Source: Brevundimonas goettingensis (GTDB lineage: Bacteria; Pseudomonadota; Alphaproteobacteria; Caulobacterales; Caulobacteraceae). From it: a DNA stretch of 64,000 nucleotides. The translations under genes and the position numbers were made by a program. Below the pieces are notes generated by a model. It had not been told where the DNA came from and did not search any database. It saw only the letters and a list, made by a program, of their open reading frames with translations. Shown one piece after another: positions 46,565 to 55,399 of the stretch; the first letter of the stretch is position 1, and each line of letters starts with the position of its first letter. Location of the stretch: contig NZ_CP062222.1 in NCBI RefSeq assembly GCF_017487405.1, positions 3,581,001-3,645,000 on the forward strand. The letters are read 5' to 3'.

Positions 46565-48169
46565 ATGCCCGCAGCTCCCGATTTCCCGCCCGCTCCTGAC
46601 CGGGTGAAGCCCGTCCGCGCCCTGATCTCCCTGTCCGACAAGGCGGGTCTGGAAGAGGCGGCGCGCGCGATGCACGACGCGGGCGTCGAGCTGGTCTCCA
46701 CCGGCGGCACCCGGGCGGCGATCGCGGGCTTCGGCCTGCCGGTCAAGGACGTCGCCGATCTGACGGGCTTCCCCGAGATGATGGACGGCCGGGTCAAGAC
46801 CCTGCACCCCGTGGTTCACGGCGGCCTGCTGGGCGTGCGCGACGCCACCGAGCACAAGGCGGCCATGGACGAACACGGCATCGGCCCGATCGATATCGTC
46901 TGGATCGACCTCTATCCGTTTGAATCCACCGTCGCCTCGGGCGCGGGCTTCGACGCGGTGATCGAGAACATCGACATCGGCGGTCCGGCCATGATCCGCT
47001 CGGGCTCCAAGAACCACGGCTATGTCGCCGTCGCCGTCGACGCCGGGTCCATCGCCCTGATCGTCGAGGCCCTCAAGGCCGAGGGTTCGACCGACCTCGC
47101 CCTGCGCAAACGCCTCGCCGCCCGCGCCTTCGCCCGCACCGCCGCCTATGACGCCGCCGTCTCGGGCTGGTTCGCCGGCCAGCTGGACGACGCCGCCCCG
47201 GCCCGCAAGTCGATCGCCGGATCCCTGGCCCAGACCCTGCGCTACGGCGAGAACCCGCACCAGACGGGCGCCTTCTACCGCACCGGAGAGGCTCGCCCCG
47301 GCGTCGCCCACGCCACCCAGATCCAGGGCAAGGAGCTGGGCTACAACAACATCGCCGACGCCGACGCCGCCTATGAGCTGGTCGCCGAGTTCGAGCAGCC
47401 GGCCGTGGTCATCGTCAAACACGCCAACCCCTGTGGCGTCGCGGTCGGCAAGGACCTGTCCGAAGCCTATGCCCGCGCGCTGGAATGCGACGCCGTCTCG
47501 GCCTTCGGCGGCGTCATTGCCGTCAACCGCCCGCTGAACGGCGCCGACGCCCGCGCCATCACCGACATCTTCACCGAAGTGGTCATCGCCCCCGGCGCGG
47601 ACGAGGAGGCGAAGGAAATCTTCGCGGCCAAGAAGAACCTGCGCCTGTTGATCACCGACGGCCTGCCCGACCCGCACGGTGCGGGCGAGGTCTTCCGCTC
47701 GGTCGCCGGCGGCTTCCTGGTCCAGTCGCGCGACCGCTCGCTGATCAAGCCGGCTGATCTCAAGATCGTGACCAAGCGCCAGCCGACCCCGACCGAGATC
47801 CAGGACATGCTGTTCGCCTTCACCGTGGCCAAACACGTCAAGTCCAACGCCATCGTCTATGCCAGGGACGGCCAGACGGCGGGCATCGGCGCCGGTCAGA
47901 TGAACCGCCGCGACTCGGCCCGCATCGCCGCCATCCGCGCCCGTGAGGCCGGTGAAGCCAAGGGTCTGGCCCATTCCCTGGCCGAGGGTTCGGCCTGCGC
48001 GTCCGAAGCCTTCTTCCCCTTCGCCGACGGCCTTCTGGAAGCGGTTGCGGCGGGCGCCACGGCGGTCATCCAGCCCGGCGGCTCGATGCGCGACGCCGAG
48101 GTCATCGCCGCCGCCGACGAAAAGGGCATCGCCATGGCCTTCACCGGCGTGCGGGTGTTCAGGCACTGA
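46565..48169 (+). CDS. purH: Bifunctional AICAR formyltransferase / IMP cyclohydrolase
   Basis: Last two steps of IMP synthesis. 534 aa. N-terminal MGS-like IMP cyclohydrolase domain (about 15-200; [48 protein letters not shown]), then the AICAR transformylase (about 210-534) with RYGENPHQ, catalytic [11 protein letters not shown], and [15 protein letters not shown] [15 protein letters not shown]. The ATG starting MPAAPDF is used; in-frame ATGs further upstream lie in low-complexity sequence. Followed by an inverted-repeat element and a bidirectional terminator. Confidence 0.97.
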   Translation: MPAAPDFPPAPDRVKPVRALISLSDKAGLEEAARAMHDAGVELVSTGGTRAAIAGFGLPVKDVADLTGFPEMMDGRVKTLHPVVHGGLLGVRDATEHKAAMDEHGIGPIDIVWIDLYPFESTVASGAGFDAVIENIDIGGPAMIRSGSKNHGYVAVAVDAGSIALIVEALKAEGSTDLALRKRLAARAFARTAAYDAAVSGWFAGQLDDAAPARKSIAGSLAQTLRYGENPHQTGAFYRTGEARPGVAHATQIQGKELGYNNIADADAAYELVAEFEQPAVVIVKHANPCGVAVGKDLSEAYARALECDAVSAFGGVIAVNRPLNGADARAITDIFTEVVIAPGADEEAKEIFAAKKNLRLLITDGLPDPHGAGEVFRSVAGGFLVQSRDRSLIKPADLKIVTKRQPTPTEIQDMLFAFTVAKHVKSNAIVYARDGQTAGIGAGQMNRRDSARIAAIRAREAGEAKGLAHSLAEGSACASEAFFPFADGLLEAVAAGATAVIQPGGSMRDAEVIAAADEKGIAMAFTGVRVFRH

Positions 48170-48174
48170 TCACA

Positions 48175-48302
48175 CACCGCTCACCCCGGCGAAGGCCGGG
48201 GTCCAGATTCACATCTGCTGCTTGAAGTTCTGCGCTCTGCACGGCTCTGCCGCAGGCCCGGTGTCTGGATCTGAATCCCGACTTTCGTCGGGATGAGCGG
48301 TG
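48175..48302. repeat. 128-bp cruciform-type inverted-repeat element
   Basis: Outer arms CACCGCTCA (48175) and TGAGCGGTG (48294) are perfect complements. Inside each end is a hairpin: CCCCGGC-gaag-GCCGGGG (48184-48201) and ATCCCGAC-tttc-GTCGGGAT (48275-48294), followed or preceded by near-matching TCCAGATTCA-type blocks. It looks like two inverted copies of one palindromic repeat around a ~50-base core. Not coding. Confidence 0.75.
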
Positions 48303-48323
48303 AAGATTGACCACCCCACACAG

Positions 48324-48358
48324 CAAAACGGCGGCCCGATGATCGGGCCGCCGTTTTT
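48324..48358. terminator. Bidirectional intrinsic terminator, purH / M23 peptidase
   Basis: Perfect 12-base stem ACGGCGGCCCGA-tga-TCGGGCCGCCGT with AAAA before and TTTTT after, so it can end both convergent transcripts. Confidence 0.9.
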
Positions 48359-48380
48359 CGTTTCCGTCTGGAGTGGCGTC

Positions 48381-49736
48381 TCAGCCCCGGGCCGGACGCA
48401 GCCCCTGGACATCGGCCTGCATCGTCGCCGGCTTGCGCTCGCCGCCCTGGGCGATGATGCGGTCGATGCGGGCCTTTTCGGCGCGGAAGGCGGCCAGATC
48501 GGCGCCGGCGAGGACTGTGCCCTCGGAGGTGCGGACCGAGGCCGGGTTGATCCGCTGGCCGTTGCGCCAGATTTCATAGTGCAGGTGCGGGCCGGTCGAG
48601 GCGCCGGTCGTGCCGACATAGGCGACGATCTGGCCCTGCGACACGCGCTGGCCGGCGCGGATGCCCGAGCCGTAGCGCGACAGGTGGCCATAACCGGTTT
48701 CGAGGCCGTTCGAGTGACGGATGCGCAGCCAGTTGCCGTAGCCGCCCCAGCGGCGGGCCTCGACCACCACGCCGTCGGCGGGGGCCACGACCGGGGTGCC
48801 GGTCACGGCGGCATAGTCCATGCCCTGGTGCATCTTGCGGAAGCCCGACAGCGGGTGGACCCGCACGCCGAAGCCCGAGGAGATGCGGCGGAAGGTGGCG
48901 AGCGGCGCGCGCATCGCCGTGGTCTTCAGGTTCTTGCCGCTGGCGTCGAAATAGGCGGTCTCGCGGGCGCCGGCGGGCTTGAAGCGATAGAAGGCCTGGC
49001 CCTTGATCTCGGCGTACATCAGGTCGCCGGTCGAGACCGTGCGGCCCTGTTCGGTGACCGAGCGGTCGAACACCAGGGTGAACTCGTCGGCCCCGCGCAC
49101 GTCGCGGCGCATGTCGACCTTGCCCGAGAAGACCTGGGTGGCGCGGCGGATGATGGCCGAGGTGGCCCCGAAGGCGCCGGCCGAGGAGGCCAGCGAGGAG
49201 TTCACCGTGCCGTGGGCGACGACGATCTCGTGCGTCACCTTCTCGTCGAGGGCGCGCAGGCGCAGGGCGCCGTCGAAGCTGCGCGAAACGGTTAGCTGGC
49301 TGGCCGGGCCGGTGCGCATCGTCAGGCCGATCAGCCGGGCCTCGCCCATGCCGCCGCGCGGCTTGGAAATGGCGGTCTCGAACTTCAGACCGGCGCGCAG
49401 ATCGGCCAGGTCGAAGGCGTTGGAAATGGTTTCGGCGACGGCGTGGGCGTCGGCCTCGCCGATGCCGGTGCGGCGCACGGCCTGTTCGAAGGTCTCGCCC
49501 TTGCGGATCTGGACGTTGACGGCTTCGGGGGCGGTCAGGCCTTCGGGCGCATTGGCCGAGGCGAAGGCGCGCGCCTCAAGGTTGGCCACCTGTTGAGAGG
49601 TCAGTTCGGGAACTTCCGCCGCCTGGGCGGGTTGGTACACTCGACCGGCCAGCATCGCGACCGTCAGCGCAGCGGCGGCGGTCAGCAGGTGCGGCGCAAA
49701 ACGCGTCGGTTGGCGGCGTGGATCGAACTGAGCCAT
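48381..49736 (-). CDS. M23 family (LytM-type) murein peptidase
   Basis: 451 aa. A TM anchor or signal (about 15-35: HLLTAAAALTVAMLAGRVY), a long region with LysM/OapA-like parts (about 60-300), and a C-terminal LytM domain with zinc ligands His/Asp in MHQGMDYA and His-x-His in TGPHLHYEIW. The architecture (transmembrane N-terminus, then SH3-like and M23 domains) matches MepM/YebA endopeptidases that cut peptidoglycan cross-links; both metal motifs are intact, so an active enzyme is likely. Start ATG has GGGGA about four bases upstream. CCGGTGTC repeats lie 60-107 bases upstream. Confidence 0.92.
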   Translation of the reverse strand: MAQFDPRRQPTRFAPHLLTAAAALTVAMLAGRVYQPAQAAEVPELTSQQVANLEARAFASANAPEGLTAPEAVNVQIRKGETFEQAVRRTGIGEADAHAVAETISNAFDLADLRAGLKFETAISKPRGGMGEARLIGLTMRTGPASQLTVSRSFDGALRLRALDEKVTHEIVVAHGTVNSSLASSAGAFGATSAIIRRATQVFSGKVDMRRDVRGADEFTLVFDRSVTEQGRTVSTGDLMYAEIKGQAFYRFKPAGARETAYFDASGKNLKTTAMRAPLATFRRISSGFGVRVHPLSGFRKMHQGMDYAAVTGTPVVAPADGVVVEARRWGGYGNWLRIRHSNGLETGYGHLSRYGSGIRAGQRVSQGQIVAYVGTTGASTGPHLHYEIWRNGQRINPASVRTSEGTVLAGADLAAFRAEKARIDRIIAQGGERKPATMQADVQGLRPARG

Positions 49737-49795
49737 CGGTCCCCAGGAAATGACGACGCCCGACGGCGCCACTCAACAGTATGCAAGGATCGCGC

Positions 49796-49843
49796 CCGGT
49801 GTCCCCCGGTGTCGCGAGACAAGCCGTATAGCCTGCCGGTGTC
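49796..49843. promoter_or_regulatory. Three phased CCGGTGTC direct repeats upstream of the M23 gene
   Basis: CCGGTGTC at 49796, 49806 and 49836, so starts are 10 and 30 bases apart, i.e. on one face of the helix. This suits cooperative binding of a regulator, such as an OmpR-type protein, but no factor is identified. Confidence 0.45.
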
Positions 49844-49955
49844 ACAATGGGAAGCAGTCCGTTACATTCGGTTAACGCTCCTGTATTCCAGCGCTGGCGG
49901 GCGTTTTCGCCGAACAGGCGATGAGATTATAACCAAAGACATTCAGCTGAGCCGT

Positions 49956-49986
49956 TTGACGCAACTGACAGTAGTTCAGTTAGACT
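49956..49986 (+). promoter_or_regulatory. Promoter, probably for the 99-aa membrane protein
   Basis: TTGACG (49956-49961), 18-base spacer, TTAGAC(T) (49980-49986). TTGACG is the -35 of the Caulobacter housekeeping sigma and the -10 partly fits its GCTANAWC. It lies 118 bases before the ATG at 50104. The rest of the 367-base gap 49737-50103 shows no gene. Confidence 0.55.
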
Positions 49987-50103
49987 AAAGGTGTTTCAAG
50001 GTCACAGCGCGTGGCCTCAAAGCAACTCTGAACCGTGCGAAGCGCTCGCAGAAATCACTCAAACAATTTTACGTTCCGGCCCGGCCCTGTGCGAGATTGG
50101 GTC

Positions 50104-50403
50104 ATGCCCCGCCCCGTCTCCCGTCTCCGGCGCCTGCTCTGGTCCATCAGCCTGGCCTGCGTCATCGCGGCAGTCTCGACCTTGGGTCTGGCCTGGGTCT
50201 GGCGACTGATCGGCGGCGGGGCGCTCAGTCTGCACGGCTGGATCGCCATGGGGCTGGGCATTCTGGGGACGGTGGCGCTCAGCTGGGTCTTGATGAGCCT
50301 CGCCTTCCGCTCGGACCGCGAGGGTTGGGACGACCGCGTCGACAACAGTCTGGATCCCGGCCGCGAGGAGAACCGGTCCGGGGACGACGACCTGATCTAC
50401 TAG
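50104..50403 (+). CDS. Small integral membrane protein, 99 aa
   Basis: Two membrane segments (about 11-35, LLWSISLACVIAAVSTLGLAWVW, and 48-68, IAMGLGILGTVALSWVLMSL) are followed by an acidic tail (DREGWDDRVDNSLDPGREENRSGDDDLIY) with nine Asp. No family recognised; resembles small alphaproteobacterial two-helix proteins. The ATG at 50104 follows a GC-rich stretch with no strong ribosome site; an in-frame GTG at 50035 is an alternative. It ends four bases inside the convergent methyltransferase gene. Confidence 0.72.
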   Translation: MPRPVSRLRRLLWSISLACVIAAVSTLGLAWVWRLIGGGALSLHGWIAMGLGILGTVALSWVLMSLAFRSDREGWDDRVDNSLDPGREENRSGDDDLIY

Positions 50404-51566
50404 GCCGCGATCCCTTCGCCCTTCAGGACGCGCAGACCTAGGGCCGGGGCCAGAAGCCCTTCGGCCAGGGCCCGCACCACGGGGACGGCCACGGCGTCGC
50501 CCATCAGCTTCAGCGCCGCGCTCTCGCTGCCCGGCAGCCGATAGGCCTCGGCCAGTCCCATCAGCCGCGCGGTCTCGCGCCCCGTCAGCCGCCGCGCGCG
50601 GACCTGTCCGGCCTCGCACACCAGCACATACTGGCGCGACGATCCGCCCGAGGGGGTGCGCAGACAGCCGGCGAGGCCGTCCAGCCTCAGCTCCAGCCGC
50701 TGGACCTTGACCCCGGTCTCGGTCCGCACCCGCCGGAAGGCCGCCGCCACCCGGCGCTCGCCCGAGGCCAGGGCCGCCTCCAGCCGGGCCCGGTGCAGGG
50801 GCGCCGAAAGGGCCAGCAGGTCTTGCGTCTGGTTCGCATCGAACCAGTCGACCGCCGCATCCGGCTCCAGCAGGGCGGCGAGGTCCAGGTTGCGCCGCGG
50901 CGGGGCGGGCAGGGACCACCAGGCCCAGTTCGCCTTCACCGCCTCGGGCAGCCGGTCATGGGCCGCGATCAGGCGCGGCGAATGGAAGATGCCAGGTGCA
51001 GCCTCGGCTCCTGCCGCGTCCTTCAACCCGACGATGAACAGCCGGGGCCGCGACTGCGGCAGCCACAGTCCCGCGTCCATCTCCAGCGCCCCGACGCGGT
51101 AGCCCCCCTCGGTCAGGGCCTGACAGACGGCGGCGAAGTCCCGCCCGCCCGCCGAGGTCAGCAGCCCGACCACATTCTCGATCGCGATCGCTCGCGGCGC
51201 CCGACCCTCGTCGGCCAGTCCCTTCATCAGCCGCCAGAACCCCCAGAAGGCCCCCGATCGCCGCGCCTCCAGCCCGCCGCGCGCCCCGGCCAGACTGACG
51301 TCCTGACAGGGGGACGAGGCCCAGCACAGGTCGGGCGTCCCCGGCAGATCGGCGGTCGTCAGGTCCCAGACGTCGCCTTCGTGCAGGGGCGTATCGTGAT
51401 GGTTGGCGCGAAAGGCACGGGCCTTGGCCGCATCGATGTCATTGGCCATCAGGGTATGGAAGCCGGCGCTCGCCAGCCCGATCCCCGCCAGCCCGCCGCC
51501 GGCGAAGAACTCGAGCACGCCTCCCGGCGCCACCTTGGCTGCTGAATTGTCCCCGCGAATCGCCAT
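50400..51566 (-). CDS. Orphan C5-cytosine DNA methyltransferase
   Basis: 388 aa, complete. Motif I LEFFAGGGLAGIGLASAGF, catalytic Cys in motif IV SSPCQDVSLAGARGG, motif VI IENVVGL, motif VIII QSRPRLFIVGL, and motif X KLMGDAVAVPVVRALAEGL. The target-recognition region lies about 250-310 (GERRVAAAFRRVRTETGVKVQRLELR). No restriction endonuclease, vsr or toxin gene is beside it. It can therefore regulate or mark DNA; the target site cannot be read from sequence. Codon use and GC are like neighbours, so no strong sign of recent transfer. Confidence 0.92.
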   Translation of the reverse strand: MAIRGDNSAAKVAPGGVLEFFAGGGLAGIGLASAGFHTLMANDIDAAKARAFRANHHDTPLHEGDVWDLTTADLPGTPDLCWASSPCQDVSLAGARGGLEARRSGAFWGFWRLMKGLADEGRAPRAIAIENVVGLLTSAGGRDFAAVCQALTEGGYRVGALEMDAGLWLPQSRPRLFIVGLKDAAGAEAAPGIFHSPRLIAAHDRLPEAVKANWAWWSLPAPPRRNLDLAALLEPDAAVDWFDANQTQDLLALSAPLHRARLEAALASGERRVAAAFRRVRTETGVKVQRLELRLDGLAGCLRTPSGGSSRQYVLVCEAGQVRARRLTGRETARLMGLAEAYRLPGSESAALKLMGDAVAVPVVRALAEGLLAPALGLRVLKGEGIAA

Positions 51567-51681
51567 GTGCGGATTCTAGGCGCCCCCGAATCTGTTGGCG
51601 ACATCCATTGGCGACGGACTTGACCCGGCAGGCGCTGTGGGGACCATAGCGGCGTCCTGGTCCCCCTCCGGAAAGCCCCCA

Positions 51682-52122
51682 ATGCGCCCCATCCTGCTCC
51701 TCGCCCCGCTCGCCCTTCTGGCCGCCTGTTCCCAGGGTACGACCGAGAAGACCGAGGCTCCGGCCGACGCTCCGACCCCGGCCAGCCTGGGCGGGGTCGA
51801 TCTGAACCAGCCGTTGCGCGCGCTCGGGACCGAGCCCTTCTGGAGCGTGGAGATCACGAAGGACGCCATGGTCTATACCGGCGTCGATCGCGACACCCGG
51901 CGTGCGGCCAACCCCCAGCCCGTCGTCCTGGGCGCCAAGGCCGTCTACACCGCCGCCACCGAGGACGGCGCCGAGATGGTCGTGACCCTGATCGCCACCG
52001 AATGCTCGGACGGGATGAGCGACCGCCTCTATCCCCTGACGGCCCGGGTCCAGATGGGCGAGGCCACCCTGACGGGTTGCGCCGCTTCCCAGACCTTCCT
52101 CAACAGCCAGCCGCCCGCCTGA
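51682..52122 (+). CDS. Hypothetical lipoprotein, COG3650-like
   Basis: 146 aa. Lipobox LLAAC; then an acidic linker, RALGTEPFWSVEITKDAMVYTG, and ATECSDGMSDRLYPLTARVQMGEATLTGC. The GTEPFW...CSDGMSDR pattern matches an uncharacterised envelope family (COG3650) that also occurs near copper or zinc loci; the two C-terminal Cys may form a disulfide. The ATG MRPILLL is used; the longer frame to 51595 has no signal peptide. Convergent with the DUF2780-like gene by 11 bases. Confidence 0.8.
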   Translation: MRPILLLAPLALLAACSQGTTEKTEAPADAPTPASLGGVDLNQPLRALGTEPFWSVEITKDAMVYTGVDRDTRRAANPQPVVLGAKAVYTAATEDGAEMVVTLIATECSDGMSDRLYPLTARVQMGEATLTGCAASQTFLNSQPPA

Positions 52123-52133
52123 ACGGACAGGGC

Positions 52134-52568
52134 CTAGCCGTCGCCCAGCAGGGCGCCGACGCCGGGAACCGTCTTCACCGCCTCGCCCATCCAGTCGCGG
52201 CCGGTCGCTCCGGTGACCGCATCGCGGGCGGCGGGCAGCAGACGTTTCAGCTCGTCCTTGCCGATCCCCACGCGTTTCAAGCGGTCCAGCAGGCCCATGG
52301 CGTCGCCGATGGCCGCGCCCGAGACCCCGCCCGCGCTCTTCATCAGCCCGCCCATCAGTCCGCCGCCGCGCGGCTTCGCCTCGGGCGACAGCGCCAGATC
52401 CGCCGCGCCCGGTACGGCGGCATAGAAGGCGTCGCGCGCCTCAGGCGCCGCATGCTTCTCCAGCAGGCCCAGCGCCCCGATCAGCGCAGCCCGCGCCTGA
52501 TCCGGCTCCTGCCCGGCCTTCGCCGAGGCCTGCGACATCACGTCTTCGATCGAAATGGTGTTGTTCAT
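52134..52568 (-). CDS. Hypothetical protein, DUF2267/DUF2780-like
   Basis: 144 aa, start MNNTISIEDV (an upstream ATG at 52589 is less likely). Helical: QARAALIGALGLLEKHAAPEARDAFYAAVP, a Gly/Met-rich central stretch (RGGGLMGGLMKSAGGVSG), then AMGLLDRLKRVGIGKDELKRLLPAARDAV. The pattern of a short helical bundle and glycine link resembles DUF2780/DUF2267 proteins. No function is known. It is divergent from the acyltransferase by 46 bases. Confidence 0.65.
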   Translation of the reverse strand: MNNTISIEDVMSQASAKAGQEPDQARAALIGALGLLEKHAAPEARDAFYAAVPGAADLALSPEAKPRGGGLMGGLMKSAGGVSGAAIGDAMGLLDRLKRVGIGKDELKRLLPAARDAVTGATGRDWMGEAVKTVPGVGALLGDG

Positions 52569-52614
52569 CGCGCCCTTAACGGTTCTCAAAGCCCAATGAT
52601 CCTAAGGATCGGGC

Positions 52615-53775
52615 ATGACCCAGACGCAGAACGCCGAGCCGGATCACCTCCACGCCGCCCATCTGGTGCAGGCGAACGGCGCCCCGACGGACCTGCGCTC
52701 GCTCACGGCCCTGCGCTTCATGGCCGCCATGTGGGTCGCCGTCTACGCCCTGTGGGACAATCTGGCGGTGACCTTCAAGCCGGCGGTGATCGCCAAGGGC
52801 TATCTGGGCGTCGAGCTCTTCTTCGTCCTGTCGGGCTTCATCCTCTGTCACGTCTATCTGGCGTCGGCCGGAGAGAAGCGCTTCAACTATCGCGAATTCC
52901 TCTGGGCCCGCATCGCCCGGGTCTATCCCCTGCACATCGCTACCCTTCTGGCCGTCATGGCGCTGGGCTTCGCCGCCCTCTTCGCGGGCATGAGCATCGA
53001 CGGCAGCGTCATGAGCTGGGCCTCCCTGCCCGCCAACCTCTTCATGGTCCATGCCTGGGGTCTGGCGCCCGAGGCGGGCTGGAACCACCGGTCCTGGTCC
53101 ATCTCGGCCGAATGGTTCGCCTATCTTTCCTTCCCCCTCTTCGCCTTCGCGGCCTGGAAGCTGCGGCATCGCCCGGTCACGGCCATCGCCGGGGCCCTGA
53201 TCCTGCTGGGCGGCCTCTATTTCGTCTTCCCGCGCCTGGCGGGCTTCCCCCTGACCGAGGCGACCATCGCCTGGGGCGCGCTCCGCATCGTCCCCTGCTT
53301 CGCCTATGGCTGCGCCCTCTATCTGGCCTTCCGCCGCGCGCCCCTGGCCATGCCCGGCCTGATCGCCGCCACCGCCGCCGCCCTGATGATCGCCGCCGCC
53401 GCGCTTCAGCTGTGGGACGGGATCATCGTCGCCCTCGCCGGCGCCCTGATCCTCGGCCTGGCCAGCCTGCCCAACGCCCGCGCCGGCTGGCTGTCCTCGA
53501 AGCCGGCCGTCTATCTCGGGGAGATCAGCTATTCGGTCTATATGGTCGTGGTGCCCTGGCAGCTGCTGGCCGTGAATCTTGCGGCCAAGCTGACCAACGC
53601 CCCGGACAAGCATCTTCACGTTTTCGTGTGGCTGGCGATCGTTCTGGCCCTGCCGCTGGTCGCGGCGGCGTCCTACCACCTCGTGGAATTCCCCGCCCGG
53701 CGGGCATTGAAGGGGTTGGCCGCCCGTCGCCGCACTGCGGCAAAGCTCTCTCGCAGCGCACAATCACTCGCCTGA
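52615..53775 (+). CDS. Acyltransferase 3 family membrane protein
   Basis: 386 aa with ten or eleven membrane segments. AT3 signatures: DLRSLTALRFMAAMWVAVY with the catalytic-type Arg, GYLGVELFFVLSGFILCHVYL, WARIARVYPLHI with RxxRxxP, and YLGEISYSVYMVVVPW and a final HLVEFPARRAL. These enzymes O-acetylate surface polysaccharide or lipid; the acceptor is not identifiable. The following CHAP protein is 72 bases away, and both could act on the cell surface. Confidence 0.9.
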   Translation: MTQTQNAEPDHLHAAHLVQANGAPTDLRSLTALRFMAAMWVAVYALWDNLAVTFKPAVIAKGYLGVELFFVLSGFILCHVYLASAGEKRFNYREFLWARIARVYPLHIATLLAVMALGFAALFAGMSIDGSVMSWASLPANLFMVHAWGLAPEAGWNHRSWSISAEWFAYLSFPLFAFAAWKLRHRPVTAIAGALILLGGLYFVFPRLAGFPLTEATIAWGALRIVPCFAYGCALYLAFRRAPLAMPGLIAATAAALMIAAAALQLWDGIIVALAGALILGLASLPNARAGWLSSKPAVYLGEISYSVYMVVVPWQLLAVNLAAKLTNAPDKHLHVFVWLAIVLALPLVAAASYHLVEFPARRALKGLAARRRTAAKLSRSAQSLA

Positions 53776-53847
53776 AAGTCGGGGTTTCCCCTGAGAGGCT
53801 AATCGTCTACCCAAGGGTCGGGCGTAACAATCGGACACATAGACGGC

Positions 53848-54402
53848 ATGAAGAAACGGCTCGCCGCCGCTGTGGTTGCAGCGTCCCTGGGATTTTTCGC
53901 GGTTGGCGTAACGCCGTCCGCCGCCCTGGCCGCAGATAACGCCCGCGATCCCTACTGGCAGTGCGTGACGTTCGCCCGGATGTTTTCGGGCATCCAGATC
54001 TTCGGCGACGCCTGGACCTGGTGGTCGCAAGCCGTCGACAAGTTCCGCACCGGCCGCGCCCCCGAGACCGGCTCCGTCCTGGTGTTCCGTCCCGAGGGTC
54101 GCATGACCCGGGGCCACGTCGCCGTCGTCTCCGACATCCTGACCGACCGCGTGATCCGCGTCACCCACGCCAACTGGGGCGGCAGCCGCGGCAAGGTCGA
54201 GGAAAACGTCACCGTCGTCGACGTTTCCAGCCAGAACGATTGGAGCGAGGTCAAGGTGTGGTACAGCCCGGTGCATGACCTCGGCACGACCGTCTATCCG
54301 ACCTACGGGTTCATCTATAACGGCGCGCGCGACGCCTTCGACGGCGCCCGCCAGATGGCGTCGGCCGACGCCTCGACCGCTTCGGTCGGCGCTCAGAACT
54401 AA
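53848..54402 (+). CDS. CHAP domain peptidoglycan amidase-like protein
   Basis: 184 aa. Signal peptide about 1-29 (VTPSAALAAD). Immediately after it, the CHAP catalytic triad: Cys39 in WQCVTFARMFSG, His90 in MTRGHVAVVSDI and Asn109 in HANWGGSRG. The domain fills the mature protein with no extra cell-wall-binding module. CHAP enzymes cut peptidoglycan amide or peptide bonds; this one is likely a periplasmic hydrolase. The tail DGARQMASADASTASVG is low-complexity. Corresponds to a small conserved alphaproteobacterial protein of that class. Confidence 0.85.
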   Translation: MKKRLAAAVVAASLGFFAVGVTPSAALAADNARDPYWQCVTFARMFSGIQIFGDAWTWWSQAVDKFRTGRAPETGSVLVFRPEGRMTRGHVAVVSDILTDRVIRVTHANWGGSRGKVEENVTVVDVSSQNDWSEVKVWYSPVHDLGTTVYPTYGFIYNGARDAFDGARQMASADASTASVGAQN

Positions 54403-54423
54403 TCCCTGCAGGGACGGCGCGGC

Positions 54424-55386
54424 GTGATCCGCGTCTGTCACGCCGGCAGCGGCGTCTGTGAGCCGGTCCAGGGCCCGGTCCTCGACTGGACCCTGCCCCC
54501 CGACGCCCTCTGGATCGACATGGTCGCCCCGACCCCCGACGAGGATCGGGCGGTCGAAAAGGCCCTGGGCCTGTCCGTCCCCACCCGCGATGAAATGGCC
54601 GAGCTGGAGGCCTCCAGCCGTCTGTATCGTGAGAACGGCGCCACCTATGTCACCGCCGACATCATTCACAACGGCGACGCCGACACCCCGACCATCGACC
54701 CGGTCACCTTCGTCCTGACCAAGGGACCGCTGGTCACCATCCGCTATTTCGATCCCAAACCCTTCACCATGCTGGTCGACAAGCTGGAGCGGGAGCCGAA
54801 CCTGTGCTCGACCGGCGCGGACCTGTTCCTGAACCTGATGGAGGCGATCATCGACCGGGCCTCCGACATCCTGTCGGTCAACGCCAACAAGGTCGACGCC
54901 GTCGCCACTCACGTCTTCGCCGAGGGCAAGCAGGTCGGCTTCGAGCATCTGCTGACCAAGCTGGGCCGCGCCCATATCGCCAATGCCCGGATCGAACAGT
55001 CCCTGGCCGGCCTGGCGCGCATCTTCGTCTATATCGCCTCCGATGAGCGTATCGACCACGTCCCGGATTCACGCGAGCATCTGCGCTCGCTCAGCGGCGA
55101 CGCCGCCAGTCTGATCTCTCACAACCAGGCGGTCGCGGCGGGGATCAATTTCCAGCTCTCGGCGGCGCTCGGCATGATCAACATCCAGCAGTCGTCGATC
55201 TTCAAGGTCTTCTCGCTGTTCACCGTGGCCTTCCTGCCCCCGACCCTGATCGGCGCCATCTACGGCATGAATTTCGAGCACATGCCCGAACTGCACGAGA
55301 CCTGGGGCTATCCGGCCGCCCTCGTCGCCATGGTCGTCGCCGCGGCGCTTCCCCTGCTGTGGTTCAAGCGGAAAGGCTGGCTCTAG
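54424..55386 (+). CDS. corA: Magnesium transporter CorA family protein
   Basis: Mg2+/Co2+ channel, 320 aa with a GTG start. Cytoplasmic N-terminal domain, long stalk helices (about 170-255) and two C-terminal transmembrane helices; the selectivity motif GMN is present in YGMNFEHMPELHE. The short final helix ends WFKRKGWL with the basic patch of CorA. Starts 21 bases after the CHAP gene and is convergent with the outer-membrane protein gene. No magnesium-sensing leader is visible because the gap is so short. Confidence 0.92.
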   Translation: MIRVCHAGSGVCEPVQGPVLDWTLPPDALWIDMVAPTPDEDRAVEKALGLSVPTRDEMAELEASSRLYRENGATYVTADIIHNGDADTPTIDPVTFVLTKGPLVTIRYFDPKPFTMLVDKLEREPNLCSTGADLFLNLMEAIIDRASDILSVNANKVDAVATHVFAEGKQVGFEHLLTKLGRAHIANARIEQSLAGLARIFVYIASDERIDHVPDSREHLRSLSGDAASLISHNQAVAAGINFQLSAALGMINIQQSSIFKVFSLFTVAFLPPTLIGAIYGMNFEHMPELHETWGYPAALVAMVVAAALPLLWFKRKGWL

Positions 55387-55399
55387 CCGCCCTCGCCGG

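Noticed and set aside
49868..49890. CtrA site in TTACATTCGGTTAAC
   Set aside because: The spacer is six, not seven, and one half-site is TTAC; too weak to call.
52002..53939. 645-codon plus-strand frame across the lipoprotein, DUF2780-like and acyltransferase genes
   Set aside because: Arg/Gly/Pro-rich, overlaps three better-supported genes in other frames or strands.
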